Assembly (NCBI GenBank): GCA_934371475.1
Contig: CAKRNX010000027.1
Coordinates: forward strand, 1 to 20,061
From: an uncultured Lachnospiraceae bacterium
GTDB lineage: Bacteria > Bacillota > Clostridia > Lachnospirales > Lachnospiraceae
Direction: 5' to 3'
Length of the DNA: 20,061 nt
A model generated the notes under the pieces. It saw nothing but the letters and a program-made list of their open reading frames with translations. It did no database searches and was not told the DNA's origin. Position numbers and translations under genes: made by a program. Of the stretch, positions 7,316 to 13,678 are shown piece after piece. Positions within the stretch are counted from its first letter, which is position 1, and each line of letters opens with the position of its first letter.

Positions 7316-8371
7316 ATGAGAGCAGCAGTATGGCATGGATACAAGGATGTTAGAATAGAGGAAAAGGCAGAGCCGTCACCCAAGGCAGGTCAGGTAAAAA
7401 TCCGGGTTGACTGGGCAGGGATCTGCGGGACAGACCGGCATGAGTATGAAGGCCCCAATTTTATTCCGGTGAAAAAGCCGCATCGTCTGACGGGACGGGT
7501 GGCTCCGCTGATTATTGGACATGAATTTTCCGGTGAGATTGTTGAGGTGGGCGAAGGCGTGACTGGGTGGAAGCCCGGTGATCGCGTGACAGCTAACGGC
7601 AGTCTCACCTGCGGAAAATGCGAGGCGTGCAGAAGCGGACGTTATAATATTTGTCAGAAGCTGGGGTTCCTGGGAGTGGGAGACGATGGTGCTTTTGCTG
7701 ATTATGTGGTAGTGGAAGCATCCAAACTGTTTGCAATTCCGGAAGGAGTCACACAGCGGCAGGCGGCAGTGGCAGAGCCTCTGGCCTGCGGTATTCACGC
7801 AACAAATCTTCTGGGAGACATGAAGGGTAAGGATGTAGTGGTAATCGGGCCGGGGATCATCGGTCTGTCTGCATTTTTCGGTGCAAAGTATGCCGGAGCC
7901 GGACGGATTCTTGTATCAGGTATCGGTGATTACCGCAAAGATCTGATTGAGAAATATGGCGGTACCTATATCGATTCTTCTGTGACGGATCTGGAACAGT
8001 ATGTGGCTAAGTGGACCGATGGAAAGCTGGCAGACGTAGTATATGAGTGTATCGGTGCGGAAAAGACGCTGGATCAGGCGATCCGGATCAGCAAGCCGGG
8101 CGCAAAGATCATGGTGATGGGGGTTTTTGGAAAGAAGCCGGTAATCGATATGAATACGCTGCAGGAGGCTGAGCGGGTGCTGTATACGAGCCAGGCGCAT
8201 GTGAATGAGATTGCGACTGCGCTGGAGTATATCCGTGACGGAAAGATTAATGCAGACGAGCTGGTGACCAGAGAAGTGACGCTGGACACACTGGTAGAGG
8301 ACGGATTCGAGTATCTGATTCAGCATGGTCCGGAGAATATCAAGGTTCTGATTAAGCTGACAGGTAATTAA
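7316..8371 (+). CDS. Zinc-dependent alcohol/polyol dehydrogenase (2,3-butanediol/threonine dehydrogenase-like)
   Basis: A cytoplasmic medium-chain dehydrogenase of 351 residues. Catalytic zinc ligands are visible as Cys37 (GICGTD), His69-Glu70 (GHE) and Glu154 (EPLACG). The structural zinc set is Cys99, Cys102, Cys105 and Cys113. The Rossmann motif GPGIIG is at 178-183. The end of the second beta strand (LVSGIGDYRK) lacks the usual acidic residue, so NADPH cannot be excluded. The spacing and the HEYEGPNFIP segment resemble 2,3-butanediol dehydrogenases, but sorbitol- and threonine-type enzymes share it. The gene begins 19 bases after livF with GAGG upstream and no terminator between, so it is probably co-transcribed. 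The substrate may relate to the imported solute; this is inference. Confidence 0.85.
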   Translation: MRAAVWHGYKDVRIEEKAEPSPKAGQVKIRVDWAGICGTDRHEYEGPNFIPVKKPHRLTGRVAPLIIGHEFSGEIVEVGEGVTGWKPGDRVTANGSLTCGKCEACRSGRYNICQKLGFLGVGDDGAFADYVVVEASKLFAIPEGVTQRQAAVAEPLACGIHATNLLGDMKGKDVVVIGPGIIGLSAFFGAKYAGAGRILVSGIGDYRKDLIEKYGGTYIDSSVTDLEQYVAKWTDGKLADVVYECIGAEKTLDQAIRISKPGAKIMVMGVFGKKPVIDMNTLQEAERVLYTSQAHVNEIATALEYIRDGKINADELVTREVTLDTLVEDGFEYLIQHGPENIKVLIKLTGN

Positions 8372-8387
8372 TCAATAAGAGGAAAGA

Positions 8388-8454
8388 GCAGTATCTGCAC
8401 GGATTACGGAAACCGGCGGCGGTCGAAATACCGCGTTGTTCCTGCAGGCAACAA
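8388..8454 (+). other. Structured leader or intergenic hairpins upstream of luxS
   Basis: The 194-base gap between the dehydrogenase and luxS contains small hairpins: GCAG-TAT-CTGC (8388-8398), GCGGT/ACCGC (8419-8423 with 8430-8434), and a near-palindrome TTGTTCCTGCAGGCAACAA (8436-8454). No T-run follows any of them, and I found no clear promoter. I do not see an S-box (SAM-I) or SAH riboswitch core. The last 110 bases have no obvious structure apart from the luxS ribosome binding site. Confidence 0.4.
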
Positions 8455-8565
8455 TAATTAATCATATAGGAGACCTGCGGATATCGCTTGTATGCGGGGC
8501 GGTTTCTGCGAGGTTCGGGCAGTTACCAAATAAATATTTCACATTTTTATGTAAGGAGAAAAACT

Positions 8566-9033
8566 ATGCAGAGAATTCCGAGTTTCAGTATTGACCACAC
8601 AAAGTTAAAGAGAGGTGTGTACCTGTCAAGACAGGATGATGATGTAATGACATGGGATGTCCGTATTAAGGAGCCGAATCATGGCGATTATCTGACCACA
8701 GGTGTCAGCCACACGATCGAGCATCTGTTTGCCACATATGCCCGCAACAGCGAATACAAAGATGGCATCATCTATGTAGGACCGATGGGATGTCGTACAG
8801 GCGCTTACTTCCTGACGAGAGGACTGACCAACCAGCAGGTTCTGGACTGTATCAGAGAGTCTTTCCGTTTTATCAAAGATTTCCAGGGGGAAATCCCGGG
8901 AGCTAAAGAAGAAGAGTGCGGAAACTATCTGGATCATGATCTGGAAGGATGCCGCAAGGAAGCAGCAGAGTATCTGAAAGTTCTGGAAAATCTGACTGCT
9001 GACGATATGCACTATACTGCATATCTGGCATAA
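8566..9033 (+). CDS. luxS: S-ribosylhomocysteine lyase (LuxS)
   Basis: LuxS cleaves S-ribosylhomocysteine into homocysteine and 4,5-dihydroxy-2,3-pentanedione, the precursor of the AI-2 signal, as part of the activated methyl cycle. The protein has 155 residues, normal for the family. Metal ligands are His49 and His53 in the HTIEH motif with Cys118; Cys76 in GPMGCRTG is the catalytic cysteine and Glu52 the catalytic glutamate. The start is the ATG at 8566, with AAGGAG seven bases upstream; a longer in-frame extension to 8488 lacks conservation. It stands alone, with a terminator right after it and no pfs or metabolic partner in the window. Confidence 0.97.
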   Translation: MQRIPSFSIDHTKLKRGVYLSRQDDDVMTWDVRIKEPNHGDYLTTGVSHTIEHLFATYARNSEYKDGIIYVGPMGCRTGAYFLTRGLTNQQVLDCIRESFRFIKDFQGEIPGAKEEECGNYLDHDLEGCRKEAAEYLKVLENLTADDMHYTAYLA

Positions 9034-9040
9034 GTACCAG

Positions 9041-9078
9041 TGGCCTGTCTGACTGGAAACAGTCTGGACAGGCCTTTT
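9041..9078 (+). terminator. Rho-independent terminator of luxS
   Basis: GGCCTGTC and GACAGGCC form the outer stem, extended by GACTG/CAGTC around a GAAA tetraloop, followed by four T residues. It lies just after the luxS stop. Confidence 0.88.
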
Positions 9079-9137
9079 GTGTTATGGAAAATAGCAGTGG
9101 AAATTACTTCATATCTGATGTTCCATAACACAAGAGG
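9073..9137. repeat. Long inverted repeat overlapping the luxS terminator tail
   Basis: The 17-base arm CCTTTTGTGTTATGGAA (9073-9089) is mirrored at 9121-9137 with a single difference that still allows a G-U pair, around a 31-base loop. The left arm starts inside the luxS terminator, so the two hairpins compete for the same bases. It may be a second terminator, an RNA end-protection structure or a small palindromic element. No other copy was seen. Confidence 0.6.
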
Positions 9138-9203
9138 CTTTATCAGGCAGGATGCACAGGCCACAGCGCAGTACCTTTCGGGAATATGAGAGCACTAACG
9201 GTT

Positions 9204-9265
9204 AGAATGTGTTTGAAAAATTATGCAGATCTCAATTTACGAAAAGCCTTTTTCAAACACACTCT
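9204..9265. mobile_element. MITE-like repeat, short copy
   Basis: A 62-base element with 17-base terminal inverted repeats that differ at one position (AGAATGTGTTTGAAAAA and TTTTTCAAACACACTCT). The same ends border a longer 167-base element at 13403-13569, and the inner GCAG...AAAAGCC segment next to the right end also matches. It looks like an internally deleted derivative. It ends 39 bases before the cobU start. No transposase is present. Confidence 0.65.
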
Positions 9266-9304
9266 GAGCAGTGTAATAAAAAGTAGCAGAGGGGAGGGAA
9301 TGGT

Positions 9305-9844
9305 GTGTTTACAGTGGTAAGCGGAGGGAGCGGCAGCGGTAAGTCTGCCTATGCGGAAAACAGGATCCTGGAATTTGGCAGTGCTGACAGGATCTATATT
9401 GCAACTATGATGTGCTTTGACGAGGAGAGTCGGAAAAGAGTGCGCCGCCATCGGGAAATGCGCCGGGGGAAGGGGTTTGATACGGTGGAATGCTACCTGG
9501 ATCTGGAACATCTTCGGCTGGAGCACACAGTGGCGGAGAAAATGCAAACGAACGTACTGCTGGAGTGTATGTCCAATCTGACAGCAAATGAGATGTTTGA
9601 TCCGTCGGGAAGCGGAGAACAGGCGGGAAAGTTCATATGTCGGGGAATTGACAGACTGCTGGAACAGTGTGATAATCTGGTAGTGGTGACGAATGAAGTG
9701 TTTTCAGATGGGATATGTTACGATAAGGAGACAGAAAAATACAGGACGCTTCTGGGAGAGATAAACTGTTACATGGCTTCGATTGCGGATGAAGTGGTGG
9801 AGGTTGTGTACGGGATACCGGTGCTGCTGAAAGGGAGAAAGTGA
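9305..9844 (+). CDS. cobU: Adenosylcobinamide kinase/guanylyltransferase family protein (CobU)
   Basis: CobU phosphorylates adenosylcobinamide and transfers GMP to it, activating corrinoid for nucleotide-loop assembly. The protein has 179 residues, a normal length. It keeps the P-loop GGSGSGKS (residues 7-14), the YIAT strand (31-34), the RRHREMR motif with His49 (region of the guanylylated histidine), FDTVE, and LLECMSN. The C-terminal signature is altered: where the family has (T/S)NEVGxGIVP followed by RxxxGRxN, this protein reads TNEVFSDGICY followed by RTLLGEIN. Start is the GTG at 9305 with GGAGG seven bases upstream. It is first in a run of cobalamin genes. A second CobU-like gene at 10649 carries the part of the signature that is weak here. 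Confidence 0.85.
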   Translation: MFTVVSGGSGSGKSAYAENRILEFGSADRIYIATMMCFDEESRKRVRRHREMRRGKGFDTVECYLDLEHLRLEHTVAEKMQTNVLLECMSNLTANEMFDPSGSGEQAGKFICRGIDRLLEQCDNLVVVTNEVFSDGICYDKETEKYRTLLGEINCYMASIADEVVEVVYGIPVLLKGRK

Positions 9845-9846
9845 GT

Positions 9847-10617
9847 ATGAAAGAGTTTTTGCAGGGATTTGTAGTGGCATTTTCCATGTATTCCAAAATT
9901 CCCATGCCAAGAATTGAGTGGACGAAAAAGAACATGAAATACTGCATCTGCTTTTTTCCGCTGATTGGGCTGGTGATGGGTGGGCTGATGTGCGGCTGGT
10001 TTTATCTGGCAGGCAGACTGGCACTGGGCGTAAATTTGCGTACGGCGGTGCTGATCCTGATACCTGTGGCTGTGACCGGAGGGATCCATCTGGACGGTCT
10101 GCTGGATACAGCAGATGCATTAAGTTCCTATAAATCGCAGGAGGAAAAATTGCAGATTTTAAAAGACAGCCATGCGGGAGCGTTTGCCATTATTATTGGT
10201 ATCTGTTATTTTGTGCTGGCTTTTGGTGTGTATTCAGAGATCACCTTGGAACAGCTGCGGGTGCTGTGCTGTGGGTTTGTGCTGAGCCGTGCATTTTCCG
10301 GTCTGGGATTGGTTTCCCTGAAAAAAGCCAGAAATACAGGGCTTCTGTACACGTTTGCGGATGCGTCGGCTAACCGGAGAGTTGCGTATGTGATGATTGT
10401 TTATCTGGCAGTGACAGCGGCTGTTATGCTCTGGATCAGCCCGGTGCTGGGATCGGCAGCAGCTCTGCTTGGGCTGCTGGCATTTGTCTGGTATCGGCAT
10501 ATGTCTTATCACAAATTTGGAGGCATCACAGGAGATCTGGCCGGATGCTTTGTGCAGGTGGCAGAGCTTGTGATGGCGTTTGGCATTGTGCTGGTGAGTG
10601 CCTGTATGAGAGGATAA
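9847..10617 (+). CDS. cobS: Adenosylcobinamide-GDP ribazoletransferase (cobalamin synthase, CobS)
   Basis: CobS is the integral membrane enzyme that joins adenosylcobinamide-GDP with alpha-ribazole (or its phosphate) to form the complete cobamide. The protein has 256 residues with several hydrophobic segments. It has the family's N-terminal FLQGFVVAFSMYSKIPMP and the metal-binding GGIHLDGLLDTADAL (residues 78-92), plus KDSHAGAFAI. I prefer the ATG at 9847, nine bases after GGGAG. A GTG at 9841 would overlap the cobU stop but sits only three bases after that site. It is coupled to cobU and followed 31 bases later by the second CobU-like gene. Confidence 0.92.
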   Translation: MKEFLQGFVVAFSMYSKIPMPRIEWTKKNMKYCICFFPLIGLVMGGLMCGWFYLAGRLALGVNLRTAVLILIPVAVTGGIHLDGLLDTADALSSYKSQEEKLQILKDSHAGAFAIIIGICYFVLAFGVYSEITLEQLRVLCCGFVLSRAFSGLGLVSLKKARNTGLLYTFADASANRRVAYVMIVYLAVTAAVMLWISPVLGSAAALLGLLAFVWYRHMSYHKFGGITGDLAGCFVQVAELVMAFGIVLVSACMRG

Positions 10618-10648
10618 AAGAGAAACGGACGAGGGGCGAGGAGAAGAC

Positions 10649-11050
10649 ATGATACTGATTATTGGAGGCGCGTATCAGGGTAAACTTGATTATGCGGTGA
10701 AGCTGGTCGGCTGTGACCGGGAAGCGTTTGTGGACGGTGCAGTCTGCAATATGGAAGATATGGCTGTGGCAAAGGGGATATTTCATTTTCACGAGTATGT
10801 GCGGCGAAGGCTGCAGCAGGATAAGACGCTGGAAGGATGTATACTGGCGAAAGAGATCATAGAGAACAATCCCAATCTGGTTGTAGTCAGCAATGAGCTG
10901 GGATACGGGATTGTGCCGGTAGACAAGTTCGACAGGCTATGGAGAGAGACCACAGGGCGGGTTTGTACAGAGCTGGCAGCGTATGCGCAGGAAGTTCACC
11001 GTGTGGTCTGCGGTCTTGGAATGATTTTGAAAAAGAGAGAAATGGAGTAG
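10649..11050 (+). CDS. Short divergent CobU-like protein
   Basis: A 133-residue protein related to adenosylcobinamide kinase/guanylyltransferase. The C-terminal half is close to the family pattern: VVVSNELGYGIVPVDKFDRLWRETTGR, then LAAYAQEVHRVVCGLGMILK. The N-terminus has a degenerate P-loop, GGAYQGKLDYA, in which the Ser/Thr after GK is replaced by Leu. The YIAT strand and the RxxRHR histidine motif are missing, and the protein is about 45-50 residues shorter than normal. It lies between cobS and the CobC-like gene, with GAGGAG upstream and three bases to the next ATG. It may be inactive alone, a partner of the first CobU, or a nucleotide-binding accessory protein. Many annotation pipelines would label it CobU, which may overstate its activity. 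Confidence 0.75.
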   Translation: MILIIGGAYQGKLDYAVKLVGCDREAFVDGAVCNMEDMAVAKGIFHFHEYVRRRLQQDKTLEGCILAKEIIENNPNLVVVSNELGYGIVPVDKFDRLWRETTGRVCTELAAYAQEVHRVVCGLGMILKKREME

Positions 11051-11053
11051 CTG

Positions 11054-11671
11054 ATGGAAAAGAGAACATTACAGATCTATCTGATACGCCATGGCAGGAC
11101 GGAAGGCAATCAGAAAAAGCGGTATATCGGAACGACGGATGAGCCTCTGTGCCGGGAAGGGATAGGGGAACTGGAGAACCGACAGTATCCGCACGCGCAG
11201 ATCTGGCTGTCAAGTCCTCTGAGACGGTGCCTCCAGACGGCAAAAATCATTGCGGCGGCAGAGCCGGAGATTGTTCCGGATTTCAGGGAATGTGATTTTG
11301 GATTATTTGAAAATAAAAACTATTTGGAGCTGGCTGACTGTCCGGAATATCAGGCGTGGATTGACAGCGGCGGAATGCTTCCTTTTCCGGGCGGTGAGAG
11401 CAGAGAGGTATTTACACGGCGTAGCTGCCGTGCATTTGAAGAGAAGGTGGATCTGCTGCTGCAGAATGGATATGAAGGCGCCGGCATGGTGGTGCATGGC
11501 GGGACGATTATGAGTGTGATGGAGCGGTTTGCCAGACCGCAGCGGGAGTATTATCAGTGGCATACGGAGAATGGCGGCGGATATCAGGTAACGGTGGAGG
11601 AGCAGCTCTGGCATCAGGAACGGATTCTTGCCGGATGGCAGCCGCTTACAGGAGAGAATGCCGGTGACTAA
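11054..11671 (+). CDS. Histidine phosphatase family protein, probable alpha-ribazole phosphatase (CobC-like)
   Basis: A 205-residue member of the phosphoglycerate-mutase-like histidine phosphatases. Catalytic residues visible are Arg12-His13 in LIRHGRTEGN, Arg57/Arg58 in SSPLRRCLQTA, Glu79 in FRECDFGLFEN and His148 in VVHGG. The ECDFG-F-E pattern and the position directly behind cobU-cobS-CobU-like genes support removal of phosphate from alpha-ribazole phosphate, or from adenosylcobalamin phosphate, in the last steps of cobalamin assembly. Only three bases separate it from the previous stop, with GGAG inside that gene's end. Related phosphatases with other substrates have the same motifs, so the specific role depends on context. 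Confidence 0.82.
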   Translation: MEKRTLQIYLIRHGRTEGNQKKRYIGTTDEPLCREGIGELENRQYPHAQIWLSSPLRRCLQTAKIIAAAEPEIVPDFRECDFGLFENKNYLELADCPEYQAWIDSGGMLPFPGGESREVFTRRSCRAFEEKVDLLLQNGYEGAGMVVHGGTIMSVMERFARPQREYYQWHTENGGGYQVTVEEQLWHQERILAGWQPLTGENAGD

Positions 11672-11697
11672 TCAGAAAAGCAGGAGAACATGATTTA

Positions 11698-12306
11698 ATG
11701 ATTGCATATTTGAAAGGTGAAATTATTTCGGTCAGTGAGACCAGACTGGTGCTCGATGTAGGAAATATAGGGTATCAGATTTTTATCTCCGCCAGGGATG
11801 CGGCGGAGATGCCGGCGATTGGAACGGAGGTAAAGATTTATACATATCTGAGCGTGCGGGAGGATGCCTTGCAGCTGTTTGGTTTCTTGAATGAAGATGA
11901 TCTGGAAGTGTACAGGCTGATGATCGGTGTGAGCGGGATCGGTCCCAAGGCGGGACTGGGGATCCTTTCGGTACTTTCAGCCGATGATATCCGCTTTGCG
12001 GTACTCTCGGATGATGTGAAGGCAATTTCTAAGGCTCCGGGAGTTGGCAATAAAACAGCCCAGAAGCTGATCCTGGAACTGAAAGATAAGCTGAGCCTGG
12101 AAGAAGCGTTTGAGCGCAAACTCCAGAAAACAGAGGCGGCAAATGGCAGCACCGATGAAGAAGAGGCAAGAAGCCAGGCAGTGCAGGCACTGGTGGCACT
12201 GGGATATTCCAATTCAGAAGCGCTCAGGGCGGTAAGGCAGATAGAGATTACAGAAGCAATGGATACAGAGGCGATACTGAAGGCTGCTCTGAAGAAGATG
12301 ATTTAA
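11698..12306 (+). CDS. ruvA: Holliday junction branch migration protein RuvA
   Basis: RuvA binds four-way junctions as a tetramer and loads the RuvB motor. The protein has 202 residues, the usual length. The N-terminal OB-fold starts MIAYLKGEIISV and contains LVLDVGNIGYQI. Helix-hairpin-helix motifs are GVSGIGPKAGLGIL and APGVGNKTAQKLILELKDKL. A variable linker precedes the RuvB-binding domain III (AVQALVALGYSNSEALRAV). AGGAG lies 11 bases before the ATG, slightly long. The gene starts 26 bases after the CobC-like gene, so read-through is possible, and ruvB follows after 110 bases. Confidence 0.97.
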   Translation: MIAYLKGEIISVSETRLVLDVGNIGYQIFISARDAAEMPAIGTEVKIYTYLSVREDALQLFGFLNEDDLEVYRLMIGVSGIGPKAGLGILSVLSADDIRFAVLSDDVKAISKAPGVGNKTAQKLILELKDKLSLEEAFERKLQKTEAANGSTDEEEARSQAVQALVALGYSNSEALRAVRQIEITEAMDTEAILKAALKKMI

Positions 12307-12416
12307 GCAAAGCAGGTAAGGCTTCCGCGCCCATTGCAAAAGCAATATGAGGTAAGAAGGGCTCACTCTGAAACTTTAGCAGTCTAATCTTTAAAAGATG
12401 CAGTCAGGAGAGACAA
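12307..12416 (+). other. ruvA-ruvB intergenic gap
   Basis: In most relatives ruvA and ruvB are nearly adjacent; here 110 bases separate them. The gap contains a small perfect hairpin ATTGC-AAAA-GCAAT (12332-12345) with no T-run. AGGAG precedes the ruvB start. I see no promoter or terminator. Confidence 0.4.
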
Positions 12417-13406
12417 ATGGGAAAAAGAATTATCACAACAGACGCGACAGAAGAAGATCTGCGTCTTGAGCCGAATCTGCGGCCACAGACTCTGGATGAG
12501 TACATCGGTCAGGAGAAGGCAAAAAGTACATTAAAAATTTATATTGAAGCGGCCAAGCAGAGAAAAGATACTCTGGATCATGTGCTCTTTTATGGTCCGC
12601 CTGGGCTGGGAAAAACAACTCTGGCCGGGATCATTGCCAACGAGATGGGGAGCCATATCAAGATTACGTCAGGCCCCGCGATTGAAAAACCGGGGGAGAT
12701 GGCGGCAGTGCTGAACAACCTGCAGGAGGGCGATGTCCTGTTTGTGGATGAGATTCACCGTCTGAACCGTCAGGTAGAAGAGGTACTGTATCCGGCCATG
12801 GAAGATTTTGCCATTGATATTATGATTGGCAAGGGGGCGGCGGCACGCTCTATCCGACTGGATCTGCCCCATTTTACACTGGTGGGGGCGACAACTAGAG
12901 CAGGACTTCTGACCGCGCCGTTAAGGGATCGTTTTGGCGTAATCCATCATTTGGAATTTTATACAGAAGACGAGCTGAAAACAATTATCACCAGATCTGC
13001 AAAAATGCTGGGAGTGAAAATCGATGCGGGCGGAGCACTGGAGCTGGCACGCCGGTCAAGAGGTACGCCAAGACTGGCCAACCGTTTCCTGAAACGTGTG
13101 AGAGATTTTGCACAAGTAAAATATGATGGAGAAATCACGAAAGAAGTAGCCTGCCAGGCGCTGGATCTGCTGGAGGTGGACCGCTTTGGATTGGATGCGC
13201 TCGACCGGACGATCCTGACGTCCATCCGTGATAAATTTGCGGGAGGGCCGGTGGGATTAGATACGCTGGCAGCTGCAATTGGAGAGGATTCGGGGACGCT
13301 GGAAGATGTTTACGAGCCGTATCTGATCAAAAATGGATTTATTAACCGGACTCCAAAGGGAAGGATGCTGACGGAAAAAGCGATCCATCATCTGGGACCG
13401 GCCTAG
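12417..13406 (+). CDS. ruvB: Holliday junction DNA helicase RuvB
   Basis: RuvB is the hexameric AAA+ motor that drives branch migration. The protein has 329 residues. The N-terminal LRPQTLDEYIGQEKAK, Walker A GPPGLGKTT (60-68), Walker B LFVDEIHRL, sensor 1 VGATTRAGLL and the sensor 2 region GTPRLANRFLKRVRDFA are all intact. The winged-helix domain ends at RTPKGRMLTEKAIHHLGPA. The stop codon TAG (13404-13406) lies inside the left inverted repeat of a MITE-like element that begins at 13403, so the last residue or two may have been changed by its insertion; no domain is lost. Confidence 0.97.
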   Translation: MGKRIITTDATEEDLRLEPNLRPQTLDEYIGQEKAKSTLKIYIEAAKQRKDTLDHVLFYGPPGLGKTTLAGIIANEMGSHIKITSGPAIEKPGEMAAVLNNLQEGDVLFVDEIHRLNRQVEEVLYPAMEDFAIDIMIGKGAAARSIRLDLPHFTLVGATTRAGLLTAPLRDRFGVIHHLEFYTEDELKTIITRSAKMLGVKIDAGGALELARRSRGTPRLANRFLKRVRDFAQVKYDGEITKEVACQALDLLEVDRFGLDALDRTILTSIRDKFAGGPVGLDTLAAAIGEDSGTLEDVYEPYLIKNGFINRTPKGRMLTEKAIHHLGPA

Positions 13407-13569
13407 AGCGTGTTTGAAAAACCATTTCCGCGATCTGCGAGCCCCACTTTGCGGTATATTTTGCCCTTATTCGGTTGACGTAGCCCCTCTACGCCGCCCT
13501 CATTCGGGTGAAATCTCCCACAAACTGGAATTCGCAGTTCACAAAAAGCCTTTTTCAAACACGCTCTAG
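13403..13569. mobile_element. MITE-like element, long copy
   Basis: The element is 167 bases with perfect 19-base terminal inverted repeats, CTAGAGCGTGTTTGAAAAA and its complement at 13551-13569. Inside, CTGCGA near the left end is mirrored by TCGCAG near the right, and a hairpin CGTAG/CTACG sits in the centre, flanked by an imperfect direct repeat (ATTCGGTTGA and ATTCGGGTGA). A 62-base derivative with nearly the same ends is at 9204-9265. It encodes no transposase, so it would have moved in trans. CTAG at each edge may be part of the repeat or a target duplication. Confidence 0.75.
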
Positions 13570-13618
13570 AGAGGGCAGCCTGCGTGTGCGGCACAAAAGC
13601 TGTATCAAAAAGAAAATG

Positions 13619-13646
13619 TTGTAATTCAGACAAATTTGTTTATAAT
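13619..13646 (+). promoter_or_regulatory. Promoter of zapA
   Basis: TTGTAA (13619-13624) and a perfect TATAAT (13641-13646) are separated by 16 bases. Initiation would fall just before the ribosome binding site of zapA. The promoter lies 50 bases downstream of the MITE-like element. Confidence 0.6.
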
Positions 13647-13678
13647 AGAATCAAATGCAGGAAAGAGAGGACATCTGT

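Noticed and set aside
8403..8440. T-box-like ACCGCG sequence upstream of luxS
   Set aside because: Only the ACCGCG end resembles the T-box antiterminator. The preceding AGGGTGG pattern, a specifier loop and a terminator with a T-run are missing, and luxS is not a usual T-box target.
8488..8565. N-terminal extension of LuxS
   Set aside because: The extension adds 26 residues without family similarity and bypasses the ATG with a good AAGGAG; LuxS proteins start at about this ATG.
9140..9200. Possible cobalamin riboswitch fragment (GCCACAGCG) before cobU
   Set aside because: The short match stands alone; the other conserved blocks and a terminator or sequestering stem are not present in the surrounding sequence.
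10649..11050. Second CobU-like gene as a frameshifted pseudogene
   Set aside because: The frame is open with a good ribosome binding site and tight spacing to the next gene, and the conserved C-terminal motifs show it is maintained; it is treated as a divergent gene instead.
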